NCBI GenBank assembly: GCA_045222795.1
Contig: JBGUZF010000155.1
Location: 1 to 54,506 of the forward strand
Direction: 5' to 3'
DNA length: 54,506 nucleotides
Source: Colimorpha sp045222795
GTDB lineage: Bacteria > Bacteroidota > Bacteroidia > Bacteroidales > P3
Below, piece by piece: positions 23,915 to 31,368 of the stretch. The position numbers and the translations under genes were made by a program. The notes beneath the pieces were generated by a model. That model had not been told where the DNA came from and did not search any database. It worked only from the letters and a program-made list of their open reading frames with translations. Within the stretch, counting starts at the first letter, position 1. Every line of letters begins with the position of its first letter.

Positions 23915-25816
23915 ATGGAAGATATAGACATTTTCGCACAGCAAGCAGCAGACTACAACGACGACTCCATCGTCCATCTTGAGGACATGGAACATATACG
24001 CCTGCGTCCAGGCATGTACATAGGCAAACTGGGCGACGGTTCCTCGCACGATGACGGCATCTACGTTCTCATCAAAGAGGTCATCGACAACTCCATCGAC
24101 GAGTTTACATCGGGCTTTGGCAAGAAAATTGAAGTAAAGATCAACTTCGCCGACCGCCGTGTCTCAATACGCGACTACGGTCGCGGCATACCCTTGGGCA
24201 AGCTCGTCGAGGCTGTCAGCAAGCTCAACACCGGCGCCAAGTATGATAGCAAGGTGTTCCAGAAGTCCGTCGGCCTCAATGGTGTCGGTACCAAGGCTGT
24301 CAACGCCCTCTCGTCGTACTTTCGCGTGCAGGCCTTCCGTGAAGGCAAGACCCGCTGGGCCGAGTTTGCCGACGGCAAACTCACCAACGACAGTGGCATC
24401 AAGACCGACAAAAGCAACGAGATAGGTACTCTCGTCGAGTTTGTTCCCGACGCCAAGCTCTTCGGCAACTACCATTTCATCTCAGAATATGTCGAGCGCC
24501 GCATCTGGAACTACGCCTACCTCAACCGCGGCCTCACCCTTTACTACAACGACCGCCGCTACTACTCCAAGAACGGACTCCTCGACCTTCTGCAGCGCAA
24601 CCTGCAGAGTGACCCGCTCTATCCTATCATCCATATCAAGGAGGGTGACTTCGAGGCAGCCTTTACCCATATCAACGGCCAGAGCAACGATTATTACTAT
24701 TCCTTCGTCAATGGCCAGCATACCACCGAGGGCGGCACCCATCAGAGCGCCTTCCGTGAGGCCTACGCCCGTGTGGTCAAGGACTTCATCAAGAAAGACT
24801 ATGCCCCCGAGGTCATCCGTCAGGGCCTCGTATGCGCCCTGTGCGTGCGCATCCAGGAGCCCGTCTTCGAGGCTCAGACCAAGACAAAGCTCGGCTCCAC
24901 GCACCTGGAACCCAACAAGGTGGATGGCAGCAACGACAGCCCGCTGCTGAAGACCTATGTCCTCGACATACTCAAGCGCCATCTCGACAACTACCTGCAT
25001 ATCCACGCCGACACTGCCGATGCCCTCCTCAACAAGATTAACGCCAATGAGAAGGAACGCAAGGAAATTGCCGGTATCAAGAAGATAGCCCGTGAGGGTG
25101 CCAAGAAAGCTTCGCTCAACAACCGCAAGCTCCGCGACTGCCACGTCCACTACAACACCAACCACGCACGACGCCTTGAAAGCACCATCTTCATCACCGA
25201 GGGTGACTCGGCTTCGGGCTCTATCACCAAGAGTCGCGACGTCGACACGCAGGCCGTCTTCTCACTACGCGGTAAACCCAAGAACACTTACAGCATCAGC
25301 AAAGCCGATGTATACCGTAACGAAGAGCTCAATCTGCTCCACAATGCGCTCGACATCGACGAGTCGCTCGACAACCTGCGCTACAACAACGTAGTCATTG
25401 CCACCGATGCCGATGTCGATGGTATGCACATACGCCTGCTTCTCCTTACATTCTTCCTGCGTTTCTACCCCGAGCTCATCTCTTCAGGTCACGTCTACAT
25501 CCTGCAGACGCCCCTCTTCCGTGTGCGCAATAAGCAGAAGACTACTTACTGCTACACTGACGACGAGCGCGTAGAGGCTATCCACAACACCCCCTCGGCC
25601 GAGATTACGCGATTCAAAGGTCTCGGTGAGATTAGCCCTGACGAGTTCAAGAACTTCATAGGCAAGGATATGCGTCTTGACCCAGTCATACTCCACAAGG
25701 ACTTCGACACCAAGCAGACCCTCTCGTTCTATATGGGCGAGAATACCCCCGACCGCCGCGACTTCATCATGCGCAACCTCCGCGTCGAAGACGACGAGAG
25801 TATCGTAGTGGCCTGA
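23915..25816 (+). CDS. parE: DNA topoisomerase IV subunit B (type IIA, ATPase subunit)
   Basis: 633 residues. GHKL ATPase domain with EVIDNSIDEF, DYGRGIPLGKL and GLNGVGTKAVNALS; transducer domain; TOPRIM domain with ITEGDSASGSI and the acidic DADVDGMHIR motif; C-terminal gyrase-B tail (ITRFKGLGEISPDEF). Together with ParC it would decatenate chromosomes. The sequence resembles the Bacteroidetes ParE rather than GyrB lineage, by recall. No parC lies next to it in this window. Confidence 0.9.
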   Translation: MEDIDIFAQQAADYNDDSIVHLEDMEHIRLRPGMYIGKLGDGSSHDDGIYVLIKEVIDNSIDEFTSGFGKKIEVKINFADRRVSIRDYGRGIPLGKLVEAVSKLNTGAKYDSKVFQKSVGLNGVGTKAVNALSSYFRVQAFREGKTRWAEFADGKLTNDSGIKTDKSNEIGTLVEFVPDAKLFGNYHFISEYVERRIWNYAYLNRGLTLYYNDRRYYSKNGLLDLLQRNLQSDPLYPIIHIKEGDFEAAFTHINGQSNDYYYSFVNGQHTTEGGTHQSAFREAYARVVKDFIKKDYAPEVIRQGLVCALCVRIQEPVFEAQTKTKLGSTHLEPNKVDGSNDSPLLKTYVLDILKRHLDNYLHIHADTADALLNKINANEKERKEIAGIKKIAREGAKKASLNNRKLRDCHVHYNTNHARRLESTIFITEGDSASGSITKSRDVDTQAVFSLRGKPKNTYSISKADVYRNEELNLLHNALDIDESLDNLRYNNVVIATDADVDGMHIRLLLLTFFLRFYPELISSGHVYILQTPLFRVRNKQKTTYCYTDDERVEAIHNTPSAEITRFKGLGEISPDEFKNFIGKDMRLDPVILHKDFDTKQTLSFYMGENTPDRRDFIMRNLRVEDDESIVVA

Positions 25817-25829
25817 TGAAAAAAATATT

Positions 25830-25859
25830 TTGTCAGTTTTACTTTTTTTACTAATATTG
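25830..25859 (+). promoter_or_regulatory. Promoter upstream of the H1-like-tail gene
   Basis: -33 TTG at 25830-25832 and a -7-like TAATATTG at 25852-25859, 19 bp apart. One base differs from TAnnTTTG. The ATG is at 25877. Confidence 0.5.
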
Positions 25860-25876
25860 CACCAAATTCAACGACT

Positions 25877-26707
25877 ATGGCTACTACCAAAAAACCGAAG
25901 AAAAATCTGATTGTCAGCTATAAAAATCTCCCTGACGACCTTAAGGAAAAGTTCAAACTGGCCTATCCGGAGGGCTACAGCAACTATATTACCCGCTTCA
26001 CGAAGCCCAATGGCGACTCTATTTTCGTAGTCCCCTTCGACACTCCCGACACCGCCTATATGGTCAAGTTCGACGTCAAGATCGACACCCTCGGCCAAGA
26101 CCTCGACAAAGCCCTCTTCGATGACGACGAGCCGGAAGGCAAGGACGAAGAGTTCGCCCCCCTCAGCGAGGCGATTGAGAAGGAGGAGGAGAATACCTCG
26201 CACCGCGAGCGCCACCTGCGTCACGGCGACTTCGAGGATATCTTCGACGATGAGGAGAAAAAGAAGAAAGCCACCCTCGGTGTCGACAAGGAAGGTCTCA
26301 AGGCAGCCTTCGGTGACGACGAGGATACCGACGAACTCGACAGTTACGAGAAGATAGGAGAGGACGACGACGAACCTGACGACGACGATTTCGAACCCTC
26401 TGACGAAGACCTCCGCGGCATTGAGGAAGAGTATCTCGACGCAGAGATTCCTCCCCTCGACGCCACTATCCCCGAGGAGGAGATGGTTGTCATAGGCAAG
26501 AAGCCCGCCAAGAAGGCTACACCCAAGACCAAGGCACCTGCCAAAGCCACAGCATCCAAGAAGGTTGTTGCACCAAAGAAATCCGTGGCTCCCAAGGTCG
26601 CACCCAAGACGGCACCTAAGGCAGCACCCAAAGCGGCTCCCAAGGCTACTGCCCTCAAGAAGACCTCTGCCGCCAAGCCTGCGGCAAAAACCAGCAAGAA
26701 GAAATAA
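25877..26707 (+). CDS. Conserved protein with acidic middle and histone-H1-like lysine/alanine/proline tail
   Basis: 276 residues in three parts. An N-terminal domain of about 65 residues (NLIVSYKNLPDDLKEKFKLA, ending FDTPDTAYMVKFDVKI) is conserved in Bacteroidetes by recall. A strongly acidic middle, about 80-215, is rich in Asp and Glu (DDDEPDDDDFEPSDED). A basic tail of about 70 residues has repeated AAPK/KAT units (APKTAPKAAPKAAPKA). Such tails bind DNA in histone-H1-like bacterial proteins, so nucleoid association is possible; the acidic segment could oppose or regulate it. No enzyme motif. Function unknown. Confidence 0.8.
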   Translation: MATTKKPKKNLIVSYKNLPDDLKEKFKLAYPEGYSNYITRFTKPNGDSIFVVPFDTPDTAYMVKFDVKIDTLGQDLDKALFDDDEPEGKDEEFAPLSEAIEKEEENTSHRERHLRHGDFEDIFDDEEKKKKATLGVDKEGLKAAFGDDEDTDELDSYEKIGEDDDEPDDDDFEPSDEDLRGIEEEYLDAEIPPLDATIPEEEMVVIGKKPAKKATPKTKAPAKATASKKVVAPKKSVAPKVAPKTAPKAAPKAAPKATALKKTSAAKPAAKTSKKK

Positions 26708-26720
26708 AAACAATAATATT

Positions 26721-27437
26721 ATGAAGAAGAATATCTTTAAAGTTGTTTGCCTCGCAGCCATCCTCTTCGGTACCGCCAGCATGGCTCAGGCGCAGTTCCG
26801 TCAGTCTATTTTCCTCGACGGTGTCCTGCCTGTCGGCAGTTTCGCCTCTTCCGCTACGTATAACGATGTTCCTTTTGGAATGAAGGACATGGGTAAAGAA
26901 GCCATGATTGGTTTCGGTATGGGATACCGCGTCAGCTACCGCTTCGATGTCGGAATGGGGGAAGTGGCTCCGTTTGCACAGGCTGATCTCTTTTGGAACA
27001 CTATCGATGGCAAATGGAAAGACAAATTTGCAGGGCATCAGTACAGCACCCCCAATTATTTCAATGTGCCTGTCATGCTTGGTGTAAGCTACCTGTATGA
27101 TGAGTTGTGGAACGACATTACCCTTTTCGGTGAGTTCGGACTCGGTGGAGACTTCTTCTTTATCACCCACGAGGGTACTGGCAAGGGCAACGAGCGTTTC
27201 GCTTACAAGCCCACCTGTGAATTGGCTTGGATGGTCGGTGCTGGTGCCTATTTTGGCCAACATGTCAGCGCCGGCATCTATTATTATGGTCTTGGCAAGC
27301 ATTATATCGACTACACCGACAAGACCATCGACAACAACAGCGTCGCTGCCATTCAGGCTGCCAGCTACACACTGGCCAACAAGCGCGAGAGTCGCACCCT
27401 TGGCGAACTCGCCATCCGCATAGGCTTCCACTTCTAG
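26721..27437 (+). CDS. Outer-membrane beta-barrel protein (porin-like)
   Basis: 238 residues. Signal peptide MKKNIFKVVCLAAILFGTAS, with AQA before the mature start. Alternating hydrophobic strands (SYRFDVGMGEVAPFAQADLFW, YDELWNDITLFGEFGLGGDF) and a terminal strand ending in Phe (LAIRIGFHF) indicate a small outer-membrane beta-barrel. The ATG at 26721 starts the signal peptide. Follows the H1-like-tail gene by 13 bp. Specific function unknown. Confidence 0.8.
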   Translation: MKKNIFKVVCLAAILFGTASMAQAQFRQSIFLDGVLPVGSFASSATYNDVPFGMKDMGKEAMIGFGMGYRVSYRFDVGMGEVAPFAQADLFWNTIDGKWKDKFAGHQYSTPNYFNVPVMLGVSYLYDELWNDITLFGEFGLGGDFFFITHEGTGKGNERFAYKPTCELAWMVGAGAYFGQHVSAGIYYYGLGKHYIDYTDKTIDNNSVAAIQAASYTLANKRESRTLGELAIRIGFHF

Positions 27438-27464
27438 GAAGTTGAAAGTTGAAAATTGAAAGTT
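27437..27464. repeat. 4 x 7-bp array (GAAAGTT)
   Basis: Units GGAAGTT, GAAAGTT, GAAAATT, GAAAGTT. It starts on the last base of the stop codon of the beta-barrel gene. Confidence 0.9.
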
Positions 27465-27468
27465 GAAA

Positions 27469-27503
27469 AAAGGCTGACGCACTACATAGACGCGTCAGCC
27501 TTT
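27469..27503. terminator. Bidirectional terminator between the beta-barrel gene and serS
   Basis: A 12-bp perfect stem (27469-27480 with 27492-27503) with an 11-nt loop, flanked by an A-run on the left and T-rich sequence on the right. It separates convergent genes. Confidence 0.85.
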
Positions 27504-27527
27504 ACTTTTTACCTTTTACTTTTTAGT
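27500..27527. repeat. 4 x 7-bp array (TTTTACT) at the serS stop
   Basis: Units CTTTACT, TTTTACC, TTTTACT, TTTTAGT. It covers the serS stop codon at 27523-27525. Confidence 0.8.
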
Positions 27528-28797
27528 TTATCTTGTCGAATCCAAGATAAGGTCTCAGGCACTCGGGCATCACTATGCCGTCGGGTGTCTGGTTGTTCTC
27601 TAGCAGGGCGGCCACGATGCGCGGCAGGGCCAAGGCCGAGCCGTTGAGGGTGTGGCACAGCTGCATCTTGCCGTTCTCGTCTTTGAAGCGCAGCTTCATG
27701 CGGTTGGCCTGGAAGGCCTCGAAGTTGCTCACCGAGCTCACCTCGAGCCAACGCTTCTGCGCGGCGCTCCACACCTCGAAGTCGAAGGTCATGGCAGAGG
27801 TGAAGCTGATGTCGCCACCGCAGAGTTTCAGGATGTGGTAGGGGAGACCCAATTTGTCGAGCAGGCCGCCCACATGCTTCTTCATCTCCTCGAGCATGTC
27901 GTAGCTGCGGTCGGGGTGCTCGATGACCACTATCTCGACTTTGGAGAACTCGTGCAGACGGTTAAGACCGCGCACGTCCTTGCCGTAGCTGCCGGCCTCG
28001 CGGCGGAAGCACTCGCTGTAGCCCACGCGCTTGATGGGAAGCTGCTTGGGGTCGACGACCTCACCGCGGAAGATGTTGGTGATAGGCACCTCGGCGGTGG
28101 GAATCATGTAGAAACCGTCGAGCGGAATGGCGTACATCTGTCCTTCCTTGTCGGGTAGCTGACCAGTGCCGAGCCCCGAGGCCTCGTTGACCATCAGCGG
28201 CGGCTGAATCTCGAGGAAGCCTGCGTCGGCAGCCTCGTTGAGGAAGAAGTTGATCAAGGCACGCTGCAGGCGGGCACCCTTGCCTTTGTAGAACGGGAAG
28301 CCGGCACCAGTGACCTTGTTGCCCAGCTCGAAGTCGACGATGTCGTATTTGGCGCAGAGCTCCCAGTGGGGCAGTGCATCGGCGGGCAGCTCGGGCTTAA
28401 CGCCATATTCGGCTTCTACAACATTGTCGGCTTCGCTTTTGCCCACAGGCACCGTAGGGTGCGGCGCGTTTGGCAGCGATATAAGTTTGTCATTGAGTAT
28501 CTTCTCGGTCTCTGCTTGCTTGGCCGAAAGTTCCTCACTTTCCGCTTTCAACTTTCCGTTTTCCGCTTTCTTTGCCTCGGCCTCCTCCTTCTTGCCTTGC
28601 TTCATCAGGCCGCCAATCTCTTTGGCTATGCGGTTCTGCTCGGCTTTCACGGCGTCGGCTTTTACCTGCAGGGCGCGGCGCTCAGCGTCGAGGGCAATAA
28701 TCTCGTCGATACGTTCCTCGACATTCTGTACATTCTTGATCTTAAGACGGGAGATGCACTCCTCACGATGATCTTTGATATATTGCAGTTGCAGCAT
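27523..28797 (-). CDS. serS: Seryl-tRNA synthetase
   Basis: Charges tRNA-Ser; class II synthetase. 424 residues, normal length. An N-terminal coiled-coil tRNA-binding arm (about 25-105) precedes motif 2 (YSECFRREAGSYGKD, with FSKVEIVVIEHPDRSY following) and motif 3 (NGSALALPRIVAALLENNQ). The tip of the coiled-coil arm contains KAENGKLKAESEEL, encoded by a 4 x 7-bp array (28538-28565). A tRNA-Ser gene lies immediately upstream, so enzyme and substrate are neighbours. Confidence 0.97.
   Translation of the reverse strand: MLQLQYIKDHREECISRLKIKNVQNVEERIDEIIALDAERRALQVKADAVKAEQNRIAKEIGGLMKQGKKEEAEAKKAENGKLKAESEELSAKQAETEKILNDKLISLPNAPHPTVPVGKSEADNVVEAEYGVKPELPADALPHWELCAKYDIVDFELGNKVTGAGFPFYKGKGARLQRALINFFLNEAADAGFLEIQPPLMVNEASGLGTGQLPDKEGQMYAIPLDGFYMIPTAEVPITNIFRGEVVDPKQLPIKRVGYSECFRREAGSYGKDVRGLNRLHEFSKVEIVVIEHPDRSYDMLEEMKKHVGGLLDKLGLPYHILKLCGGDISFTSAMTFDFEVWSAAQKRWLEVSSVSNFEAFQANRMKLRFKDENGKMQLCHTLNGSALALPRIVAALLENNQTPDGIVMPECLRPYLGFDKIN
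28538..28565. repeat. 4 x 7-bp array (CTTTCCG) inside serS
   Basis: Units CTTTCCG, CTTTCAA, CTTTCCG, TTTTCCG. It encodes AENGKLKAES in the coiled-coil arm, keeping a helix-compatible charged composition. Confidence 0.85.
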
Positions 28798-28803
28798 CTT
28801 TTT

Positions 28804-28831
28804 AGGTTAAAGGTTAGAGGTTAAAGGTTAA
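28804..28831. repeat. 4 x 7-bp array (AGGTTAA), left arm of a pair
   Basis: Units AGGTTAA, AGGTTAG, AGGTTAA, AGGTTAA, just upstream of the serS start. Inverted mate at 28865-28892. Confidence 0.93.
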
Positions 28832-28864
28832 AAGAGCTTGCGCATAAATGGTCGCGTCAGTCTC

Positions 28865-28892
28865 TTTAATCTTTAACCATTAAACGTTAAAC
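28865..28892. repeat. 4 x 7-bp array (TTTAACC/GTTAAAC), right arm of a pair
   Basis: Units TTTAATC, TTTAACC, ATTAAAC, GTTAAAC; roughly inverted to 28804-28831 across a 33-nt centre. It precedes the 3' end of tRNA-Ser. Confidence 0.82.
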
Positions 28893-28902
28893 TTTACTTC
28901 AG

Positions 28903-28987
28903 CGGAGAGAGAGGGATTCGAACCCCCGGACCCTCGCAGGTCAACGGTTTTCAAGACCGCCGCAATCGACCGCTCTGCCATCTCTCC
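28903..28987 (-). tRNA. tRNA-Ser (UGA)
   Basis: Minus-strand class II tRNA: acceptor GGAGAGA/TCTCTCC, discriminator G, anticodon loop CTTGAAA (anticodon TGA) on a GCGGT/ACCGT stem, long variable arm, T-loop TTCGAAT. CCA is not encoded. Confidence 0.95.
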
Positions 28988-29005
28988 ATTGGCCAAAAAA
29001 GCGTG

Positions 29006-29036
29006 CAAAAGTACTAACTTTTGACGATATGACCAA
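29006..29036 (-). promoter_or_regulatory. Promoter of tRNA-Ser
   Basis: Minus-strand -7 TACTTTTG (29013-29006) and -33 TTG (29036-29034), 20 bp apart, 19 bp upstream of the tRNA 5' end. Confidence 0.7.
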
Positions 29037-29065
29037 ATATTATTTGCAATACGTTGAGGTTGTTC

Positions 29066-30523
29066 TTATTTCAGCTTCTTGAGGATCTCAAGGGTCTGGT
29101 TCCAGAACATCTCGACGGTCTTTATCTCGATGCGTTCGTCGGGACTGTGGACGCCGCGCAGCGTGGGACCGTAGCTTATCATGTCCATGTTGGGGTACTT
29201 CTCGCCGATGAGGCCGCATTCCAAGCCGGCGTGGATAGCGCGCACGACAGGCTCTTTGCCGTACATCTTCTTGTAGACGTCGACGCCGACCTTCAGCACG
29301 CGGCTGTCGGGGTTGGGAGTCCATCCGGGGTAGCCATCGCTGTGCTTCACGCGGCAGCCTGCCAGACGGAAGGTGCTCTCGAGCTTGGCGGCAGCGGCCA
29401 TCTTGGCACTCTCCACGCTGCTGCGCTGGCTGGTGGCGATATGAATCACGCCATCCTTCATCTTGATGGAGGCGAGATTGGTCGAGGTCTCGACGAAGTT
29501 CTCTATCTCGCGGCTCATGGCCAGCACGCCGTGGGCGCAGGCGTAGAGTAGGTTGACGAGGCGTTCGTGGGTCTCCTTGTCGATGAGCTTCTTAGGCATG
29601 TCGATGTCACGCAGCTCGAACTCCATGTCGGGCTCGGTGCTGCGGAACTCGAACACCATGGCCTTGCCCATCTTGGTGACCATGGTCTTGAAGGCGCGGG
29701 CGATGTCTTCGGGCACGGTGACCACGGCTTCGGCTTCGCGGGCAATGGCGTTGCGCAGGTTGCCGCCGTCGATGGTGGCGAGGCGCATACCATATTTATA
29801 GGTGCCCTCCCAGAGGATGCGGTTGAGCAACTTGTTGGCGCAGGCGCGGCCGCGGTTAATGTCGTCGCCGCTGTGGCCACCCACTAGGCCGCTCACTTTT
29901 ACTTTGAAGGCCTTGTGACCTTTGACGGCGGGTACAAGCTTGTAATCCATCTCGGCGGTGGTGTCGATGCCGCCAGCGCAGCCTATGCAGTACTCGCCTT
30001 CGTCTTCGTCGTCGAAGTTGAGGAGTATCTCGCTCTTGAGCCAGCTTTTGCTGAGACCGTTGGCACCGGTGAGGCCGGTCTCCTCGTCGACGGTGATGAG
30101 GGCTTCGAGTGCGGGGTGGGCAATCTTCTTGTCCTCGAGGATTGCGAGGATGGCGGCGACGCCGATGCCGTCGTCAGCACCGAGGGTGGTGCCATCGGCA
30201 GTGAGCCAAGCGCCGTCGCGCACGGGCTGTATGGCGTCCTTCATGAAGTCGAACTTCTTGCTGCTGTTCTTCTCGCAGACCATGTCCATGTGGGCCTGCA
30301 GGCAGACCATGGGGCTCTTCTCGTAGCCTTTGGTGGCGGGCTTGCGGATGAGCACGTTGCCCAGCTTGTCGCTCTTAGTCTCGAGACCGTGGTCCTTGCC
30401 CCACTTCACGAGGTAGGCGCTGATGCGCTCTTCGTGCTTCGACGGGCGCGGAATCTGCATAATCTCACCAAACCAGTGCCACGCGCGCTCCGGCTTGAGT
30501 CCTTTTAAAGCATCCTGTTTCAT
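29066..30523 (-). CDS. pepD: Aminoacyl-histidine dipeptidase (M20 family)
   Basis: Cytoplasmic zinc dipeptidase hydrolysing Xaa-His dipeptides such as carnosine. 485 residues, the usual length. Metal ligands are visible: His in LQAHMDMVCEKN, the bridging Asp in TLGADDGIGVAA, the general base and ligand in TVDEETGLTGA, Asp in NFDDEDEGEYCIGCAGG and a C-terminal His in SYGPTLRGVHSPDER. Also GLVGGHSGDDINRGRACA in the lid/dimerisation domain. No signal peptide. Downstream of the lipoprotein gene on the same strand. Confidence 0.95.
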   Translation of the reverse strand: MKQDALKGLKPERAWHWFGEIMQIPRPSKHEERISAYLVKWGKDHGLETKSDKLGNVLIRKPATKGYEKSPMVCLQAHMDMVCEKNSSKKFDFMKDAIQPVRDGAWLTADGTTLGADDGIGVAAILAILEDKKIAHPALEALITVDEETGLTGANGLSKSWLKSEILLNFDDEDEGEYCIGCAGGIDTTAEMDYKLVPAVKGHKAFKVKVSGLVGGHSGDDINRGRACANKLLNRILWEGTYKYGMRLATIDGGNLRNAIAREAEAVVTVPEDIARAFKTMVTKMGKAMVFEFRSTEPDMEFELRDIDMPKKLIDKETHERLVNLLYACAHGVLAMSREIENFVETSTNLASIKMKDGVIHIATSQRSSVESAKMAAAAKLESTFRLAGCRVKHSDGYPGWTPNPDSRVLKVGVDVYKKMYGKEPVVRAIHAGLECGLIGEKYPNMDMISYGPTLRGVHSPDERIEIKTVEMFWNQTLEILKKLK

Positions 30524-30542
30524 TGTTATAATGTTTTTGTTT

Positions 30543-31367
30543 TTATTCTATTGAGCACCCCGGGCCGAAGAGGCTTTTGGCGTAGGGTGTGAGGGGAACG
30601 TGCTTCGAGAGCCAGAAGATGGGGAGGACGACCTCCTGGATGCCGCAGGCGTAGGGTGTTATCTCGTAGAGGCCGTAGTAGACGATGATGGAGGTGCGGG
30701 CACTGTCGATGGTGAAGTTGTGCGGCAGGGGCATGCGGTCTACGTCGATGAATTCGTCGAAGAGGCATTGACGGACACCGCTGTTGACATCGAGGTCCTG
30801 TATGGCATGGGCCACAGCCTCGCAGAGCAGGTTGGTGTCGGTGACGAGGTCTTCGAGGTGCACGGCATTGCGGGTCTCAAGGTCGATGGTCAGGAAGTCG
30901 GTCGAGTGCATGCCGTGGGCTGCGCCGAAGACGAAACTCTCGGTTTTGACGGTGAAGACCGCCAGCGTGCTGTCCACGGTGCAGGTGCTCTCGAGGTGCA
31001 TGTAGCTATAGTCGCAGGTGTCGTCGATGCTTTTCACTGGCTTGCGCTCGCAGTCCATCTCATCCTCATAGGAGAAGGGCGTGGAGAGCCATTTCTGTGC
31101 GGCTTCACTGAAGTTGGTGGCGTTGCTGTCCATGAAGCATAGCAGCAGCAGCTCGTGCTCGGCTTCGGACGACAGCATTTTCTTGTCGGGCCATGTCAGC
31201 GTGTAGCTGGCCTTGGAGCCGAAGTTAGTGCCCCAAGGGGCTTTCTCCTGGTCGAAGGTCACCATGTAGCATTGTTCGCCGCTGATGTTGTGCGTGCTGA
31301 ACTTGCTTTTGTTGCAGCCCGCCAGCAGCAGTGCGGCAAGGGTTATGAAGAGTGTTATGCGTCTCAT
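30543..31367 (-). CDS. Lipoprotein with DUF3298/RsiV-like domain
   Basis: 274 residues. Lipobox LLLAGC at residues about 14-19, so lipid-anchored at Cys19. The second half shows the DUF3298 pattern (FGAAHGMHSTDFLTIDLETRN, VHLEDLVTDTN), as found in the anti-sigma factor RsiV and PdaC-like proteins. Function is not established. The stop is 19 bp from pepD, and purL begins 1 bp upstream of the start region, suggesting a minus-strand run purL-lipoprotein-pepD. Confidence 0.82.
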   Translation of the reverse strand: MRRITLFITLAALLLAGCNKSKFSTHNISGEQCYMVTFDQEKAPWGTNFGSKASYTLTWPDKKMLSSEAEHELLLLCFMDSNATNFSEAAQKWLSTPFSYEDEMDCERKPVKSIDDTCDYSYMHLESTCTVDSTLAVFTVKTESFVFGAAHGMHSTDFLTIDLETRNAVHLEDLVTDTNLLCEAVAHAIQDLDVNSGVRQCLFDEFIDVDRMPLPHNFTIDSARTSIIVYYGLYEITPYACGIQEVVLPIFWLSKHVPLTPYAKSLFGPGCSIE

Positions 31368-31368
31368 A

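Noticed and set aside
28804..28892. T-box or other riboswitch upstream of serS
   Set aside because: The leader consists of tandem arrays, with no T-box core motif; T-boxes are not expected in Bacteroidetes.
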